DNA of 7,905 nucleotides from Pseudomonadota bacterium (GTDB lineage Bacteria > Pseudomonadota > Gammaproteobacteria > Steroidobacterales > Steroidobacteraceae), in the NCBI GenBank assembly GCA_021808195.1, contig JAKBCE010000111.1, forward strand, positions 1-7,905, read 5' to 3'. How positions within the stretch are numbered: position 1 is the first letter of the stretch; every line of letters begins with the position of its first letter. Of this stretch, positions 5,386 through 7,905 are shown piece after piece. The notes beneath the pieces were generated by a model. It had not been told where the DNA came from. It worked only from the letters and a program-made list of their open reading frames with translations, and ran no database searches. The position numbers were made by a program, and so were the translations under genes.

Positions 5386-6885
5386 GTGATCACAGACCAG
5401 CAAGTGAGGCGACTGATGAAGCGATTACAAGATGGCAATCCCTTGGGCCGGGCGGCGGCGAACGCCGGGATGAGCGAGCCGACGGCCCGCAAATACGCAC
5501 GCTCAGGGCTGATGCCCTCGGCGAGGAAGGCGCCACGGACGTGGCGGACGCGGCTGGACCCCTACGAAGAGGTCTGGCCGCAGATCGAGGGGTGGCTGAA
5601 GCTCGACGGGGGGCTTGAGGCGAAGACGATCTGGACGGCGCTGAACGAGCGTCAGCCCGGACGGTTCTCCGCGGGCCAGCTGCGGACCCTGCAGCGCCGG
5701 GTGCATGCCTGGCGGACGCAGTCCGGGCCACCGAAGGAGGTGTTCTTCCCCCAGGTGCATCAGCCTGCTGAGCAGGGCCAATCGGACTTCACCGACATGC
5801 GCGAGCTCGAGGTCACGATTGCGGGAGAGCCGTTTGCGCATCTGCTGTACCACTTCGTGCTGACGTACTCGAACTGGGAGTGGGTGGCGATCTGTCCGAG
5901 CGAGAGCTTCGAGTCCCTGAGCGCAGGGTTGCAGGGGGCGTTGTGGAAGCTCGGGGGAGTGCCCGAAGAACACCGCACCGACAATCTCTCGGCCGCGACG
6001 CACGAGCTGCACGAGAGCCGCGGCCGGGACTTCACCAAGCGCTACCAACAGCTCCTGGGCCACTATGGGCTGCGCGGCTCGCGCAACTTCCCCGGCAATG
6101 CCCACGAGAACGGCGACGTCGAGTCCGCCAACGGCCACCTCAAAAGTGCGATCGATCAGCGTCTGCGGTTGCGTGCATCACGGGACTTCCCCAGCAAGGA
6201 CAGCTATGCGGCCTTCCTCGAGGAGTGCGTGGCGAGGCGCAATGCGACCCGCGCCGAGCGGTTCGCCGAGGAGCGTGGACACTTGCGTCCCTTGCCGCCA
6301 CGGGCCCTGCCGGCGTACCGGGAGCTGTACGCCCGGGTCTCGCGCAACAGCGTGATCCGTGTCGGGGAGCGGCGCTACATGGTGCCGTCGCGGTTGATCG
6401 GGCGGCAGCTGACCGTGCGTCTGCACGCCGACATCGTGGAGCTGGAGTACCGGGGTGCGCAAGTGGCGGTGCTCGAGCGGCTCATCGGCGCCGAGCGTGA
6501 GCACATCGACTACCGGCACATCATCCACTCCCTGGTGCGCAAGCCCGGTGCGTTCCGCCGCTACGCCTATCGCGAAGCACTGTATCCGACTCTTGAGTTC
6601 CGCCGCGCCTACGATGCCCTGGTGGCCGAGGAGAGTGCCCGGGCGGACTTCGAGTACGTGCGCATCCTGCACCTGGCCGCCCGCGATGGCGAGCAGGCGG
6701 TCGAGGCGGCTCTCGCAGCGTTGCGTGACGAGGGCCTCGTGCCGCGCTACGAAGCGGTACGCGAGAAGGTGCGCGGCCCGCGCACCGGCACCGGGGTGCC
6801 GGATGTGCGCATCCCGCCGCCGGACCTGAGCTGCTACGATCGGCTACTCGCTTCCCACAACACGGATGCGGGGGTGACTCCATGA
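5386..6885 (+). CDS. istA: IS21-family transposase IstA
   Basis: A 499-residue DDE transposase, normal length for the family. The GTG at 5386 is chosen because a G-rich GGGGGA sits about five nt upstream and the protein then begins at the DNA-binding domain; the open frame extends further but into the end repeats. Residues about 1-45 form a helix-turn-helix (GRAAANAGMSEPTARKYARSG), followed by a second DNA-binding region. The RNase H-like core shows QSDFTDM (Asp134), HRTDN (Asp199) and AHENGDVESANGHLK (Glu246), the expected DDE triad. The C-terminal part contains a beta-rich domain (RYMVPSRLIG). It catalyses strand cleavage and transfer at the element ends, with IstB as partner. The stop overlaps the istB start as ATGA. 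No frameshift or missing catalytic residue is seen, so it may be active. Confidence 0.95.
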   Translation: MITDQQVRRLMKRLQDGNPLGRAAANAGMSEPTARKYARSGLMPSARKAPRTWRTRLDPYEEVWPQIEGWLKLDGGLEAKTIWTALNERQPGRFSAGQLRTLQRRVHAWRTQSGPPKEVFFPQVHQPAEQGQSDFTDMRELEVTIAGEPFAHLLYHFVLTYSNWEWVAICPSESFESLSAGLQGALWKLGGVPEEHRTDNLSAATHELHESRGRDFTKRYQQLLGHYGLRGSRNFPGNAHENGDVESANGHLKSAIDQRLRLRASRDFPSKDSYAAFLEECVARRNATRAERFAEERGHLRPLPPRALPAYRELYARVSRNSVIRVGERRYMVPSRLIGRQLTVRLHADIVELEYRGAQVAVLERLIGAEREHIDYRHIIHSLVRKPGAFRRYAYREALYPTLEFRRAYDALVAEESARADFEYVRILHLAARDGEQAVEAALAALRDEGLVPRYEAVREKVRGPRTGTGVPDVRIPPPDLSCYDRLLASHNTDAGVTP

Positions 6886-7679
6886 GCGCCGTCGCTGTGC
6901 GCGAAGAGGTCCTGCAGCTGCGGCTGAAGGGTCTGCGGCTGCCGGCGTTCCTCGCCCACTACGCCGCGCTCGCTGAGCGCGCGATCGCCGAGGGCTGGGG
7001 GCCGATCGAGTATCTCTCGGAACTGGTGGACGTGGAGGTGGCGGAACGATCTGATCGGCGGCTCAAGCGCCTTCTGGATGAATCCGAGCTGCCCGCCGGC
7101 AAGACCCTCACCGCCCTGGAGTTGACGCGCTATCCGCCGCCGATGCGCGCACAGATCCAGGAGCTGTGCCGCGGCCAGTTCCTCACCGAAGCCATCAACG
7201 TCTGCCTGGTCGGCAAGCCTGGGACGGGCAAATCCCACGTGATGGCCGCCATCGGCCGGGCACTGGTCGAGCGCGGATCGAGCGTCCACTACACCACCGT
7301 CGCCGCTCTGGTCGAGAGACTGCTGGCCGCCAAACGCGATCTGCGCCTCGCGCGTGAGCTCAAGCGCCTGGATCGCTTCGAGTGTCTGGCCCTCGATGAC
7401 ATCGGATATGTTCAGCAGGACCGCGCGGAGATGGAGGTTCTCTTTACGCTGTTGGCCGAAAGGTACGAGCGCAAAAGCGTGATGATCACGTCCAACTTGG
7501 TGTTCTCGCAATGGGATCAGATCTTCAAGGATCCGATGACCACTGCCGCCGCGATCGATCGGGTCGTGCACCACGCCGCCGTGCTCGAGTTCACCGGGCC
7601 GAGCTACCGAGCCGAACAGGCCGAGAGACGTGCGGCGACCGCTGCCAAGGGGCAACGAACACGGTCGGCCGCATCATGA
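6882..7679 (+). CDS. istB: IS21-family AAA+ helper ATPase IstB
   Basis: A 265-residue AAA+ protein of DnaC-like type, normal length. Residues 1-70 are the helical N-terminal region. Walker A is GKPGTGKS (111-118), Walker B is LALDDIG (168-174), and a sensor segment MITSNLVFSQW lies at 201-211, followed by AAAIDRVVHHA. IstB assembles on target DNA in the presence of ATP and directs IstA insertion. The ATG at 6882 overlaps the istA stop, which indicates coupled translation and balanced amounts of the two proteins. All key motifs are intact. Confidence 0.95.
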   Translation: MSAVAVREEVLQLRLKGLRLPAFLAHYAALAERAIAEGWGPIEYLSELVDVEVAERSDRRLKRLLDESELPAGKTLTALELTRYPPPMRAQIQELCRGQFLTEAINVCLVGKPGTGKSHVMAAIGRALVERGSSVHYTTVAALVERLLAAKRDLRLARELKRLDRFECLALDDIGYVQQDRAEMEVLFTLLAERYERKSVMITSNLVFSQWDQIFKDPMTTAAAIDRVVHHAAVLEFTGPSYRAEQAERRAATAAKGQRTRSAAS

Positions 7680-7819
7680 GCATCAGTCAAGACCTTCTGC
7701 CTGGCCTGCGGCCAGTCAGACCGCGCGTCGGCTCCGCCGTCGCGCGGAAGATGAAGACGATGAATATGTCGATCGAAAGAAGACCACAGAGCCGGTGCCT
7801 ACCGCACCGGGATCAGTGA
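7676..7819 (+). CDS. Possible 47-residue ORF overlapping the istB stop
   Basis: An ATG at 7676 overlaps the istB stop in a third ATGA and opens 47 codons to a TGA at 7817, ending well before the right-end repeats. The product is basic with no recognised domain. The same frame is open far upstream within istB, so its length proves little, and there is no close ribosome binding site; reinitiation at ATGA would be its only route. It is listed because the arrangement matches the two coupled junctions elsewhere in the window. Confidence 0.15.
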   Translation: MSISQDLLPGLRPVRPRVGSAVARKMKTMNMSIERRPQSRCLPHRDQ

Positions 7820-7846
7820 ACGTAGACCGTCGACGAGGGGAATGAG

Positions 7847-7890
7847 CCGAAAGAAATCATTGTCGCGTACGAAAGAAATAGTTGACGTCA
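7847..7890 (-). repeat. IS21 right-end repeats
   Basis: Read on the - strand, CGTCAACTATTTCTTTCG (7887-7870) and CGACAATGATTTCTTTCG (7865-7848) match each other at 15 of 18 positions. The inner copy shares CGACAAT, six bases, TTTCGG with both left-end repeats in inverted orientation. The outer TGACGTCAACT (7890-7880) pairs with TGAGATCAACT at the left end. Confidence 0.75.
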
Positions 7891-7905
7891 GCCAGCGTGC
7901 GCGTC

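Larger units (their letters stand above)
5173..7896 (+). mobile_element. IS21-family insertion sequence, apparently complete
   Basis: The element has the IS21 hallmark of two overlapping genes, istA and istB, both intact. The left end carries two copies of CGACAATTAGAAYTTTCGG, and the right end carries inverted counterparts that share CGACAAT, six bases, TTTCGG. Outermost, TGAGATCAACT (5175-5185) matches the inverse of 7880-7890 at 9 of 11 positions. The motif GTGCGCG precedes the left end (5167-5173) and follows the right end (7897-7903), a candidate target duplication of six or seven bases, but GC-rich and short. Exact ends are uncertain by about ten bases on each side. Confidence 0.8.

Overview
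The window is GC-rich, densely coded DNA with every supported gene on the + strand. Exported Sel1-like repeat proteins, a periplasmic-type von Willebrand A (vWA) protein and an IS21-family insertion sequence suggest a high-GC proteobacterium, most likely gamma or beta. No marker allows a firmer placement. The mix of unknown exported proteins, tandem duplication and an IS reads as an accessory region.

Region 1 (1-2663) is a tandem array of a two-gene cassette with a spacing of 1734 bp: an exported vWA-like protein followed by an exported Sel1-repeat protein, joined by an ATGA stop/start overlap. Only the last codons of the first vWA gene are in the window. Sel1-A (13-921), vWA (1052-1750) and Sel1-B (1747-2634) follow. 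The two Sel1 genes are nearly identical over their signal-peptide region and over the last 183 nt, but differ strongly in the repeat region between. Sel1-A carries fresh 111-bp tandem repeats; Sel1-B has decayed repeats and a probable compensated frameshift. From recall of the vWA family, the shared Sel1 tail looks like the missing C-terminus of the vWA protein, as if a signal-peptide/Sel1 cassette had been placed inside a vWA gene. A possible 18-codon leader ORF (999-1055) ends in ATGA at the vWA start, so leader, vWA and Sel1 may form one translationally coupled chain.

Region 2 (2664-5151) holds a third, unrelated exported protein with TPR-like and Sel1 repeats (2865-4370), a 412-bp stretch without a convincing gene, and a small single-span membrane protein of unknown function with a strong ribosome binding site (4783-5151).

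Region 3 (about 5173-7896) is an apparently complete IS21-family element: istA (DDE transposase), istB (AAA+ helper ATPase, ATGA overlap), and repeated end sequences on both sides. A GTGCGCG match flanks it as a candidate target duplication. It lies just after the small membrane-protein gene and does not interrupt it. The istA/istB junction closely resembles the vWA/Sel1 junction (19 of 21 nt).

The likely biology of regions 1 and 2 is an envelope or secreted protein system in which a vWA scaffold is paired with a diversifying Sel1 partner. Its function cannot be read from sequence alone.
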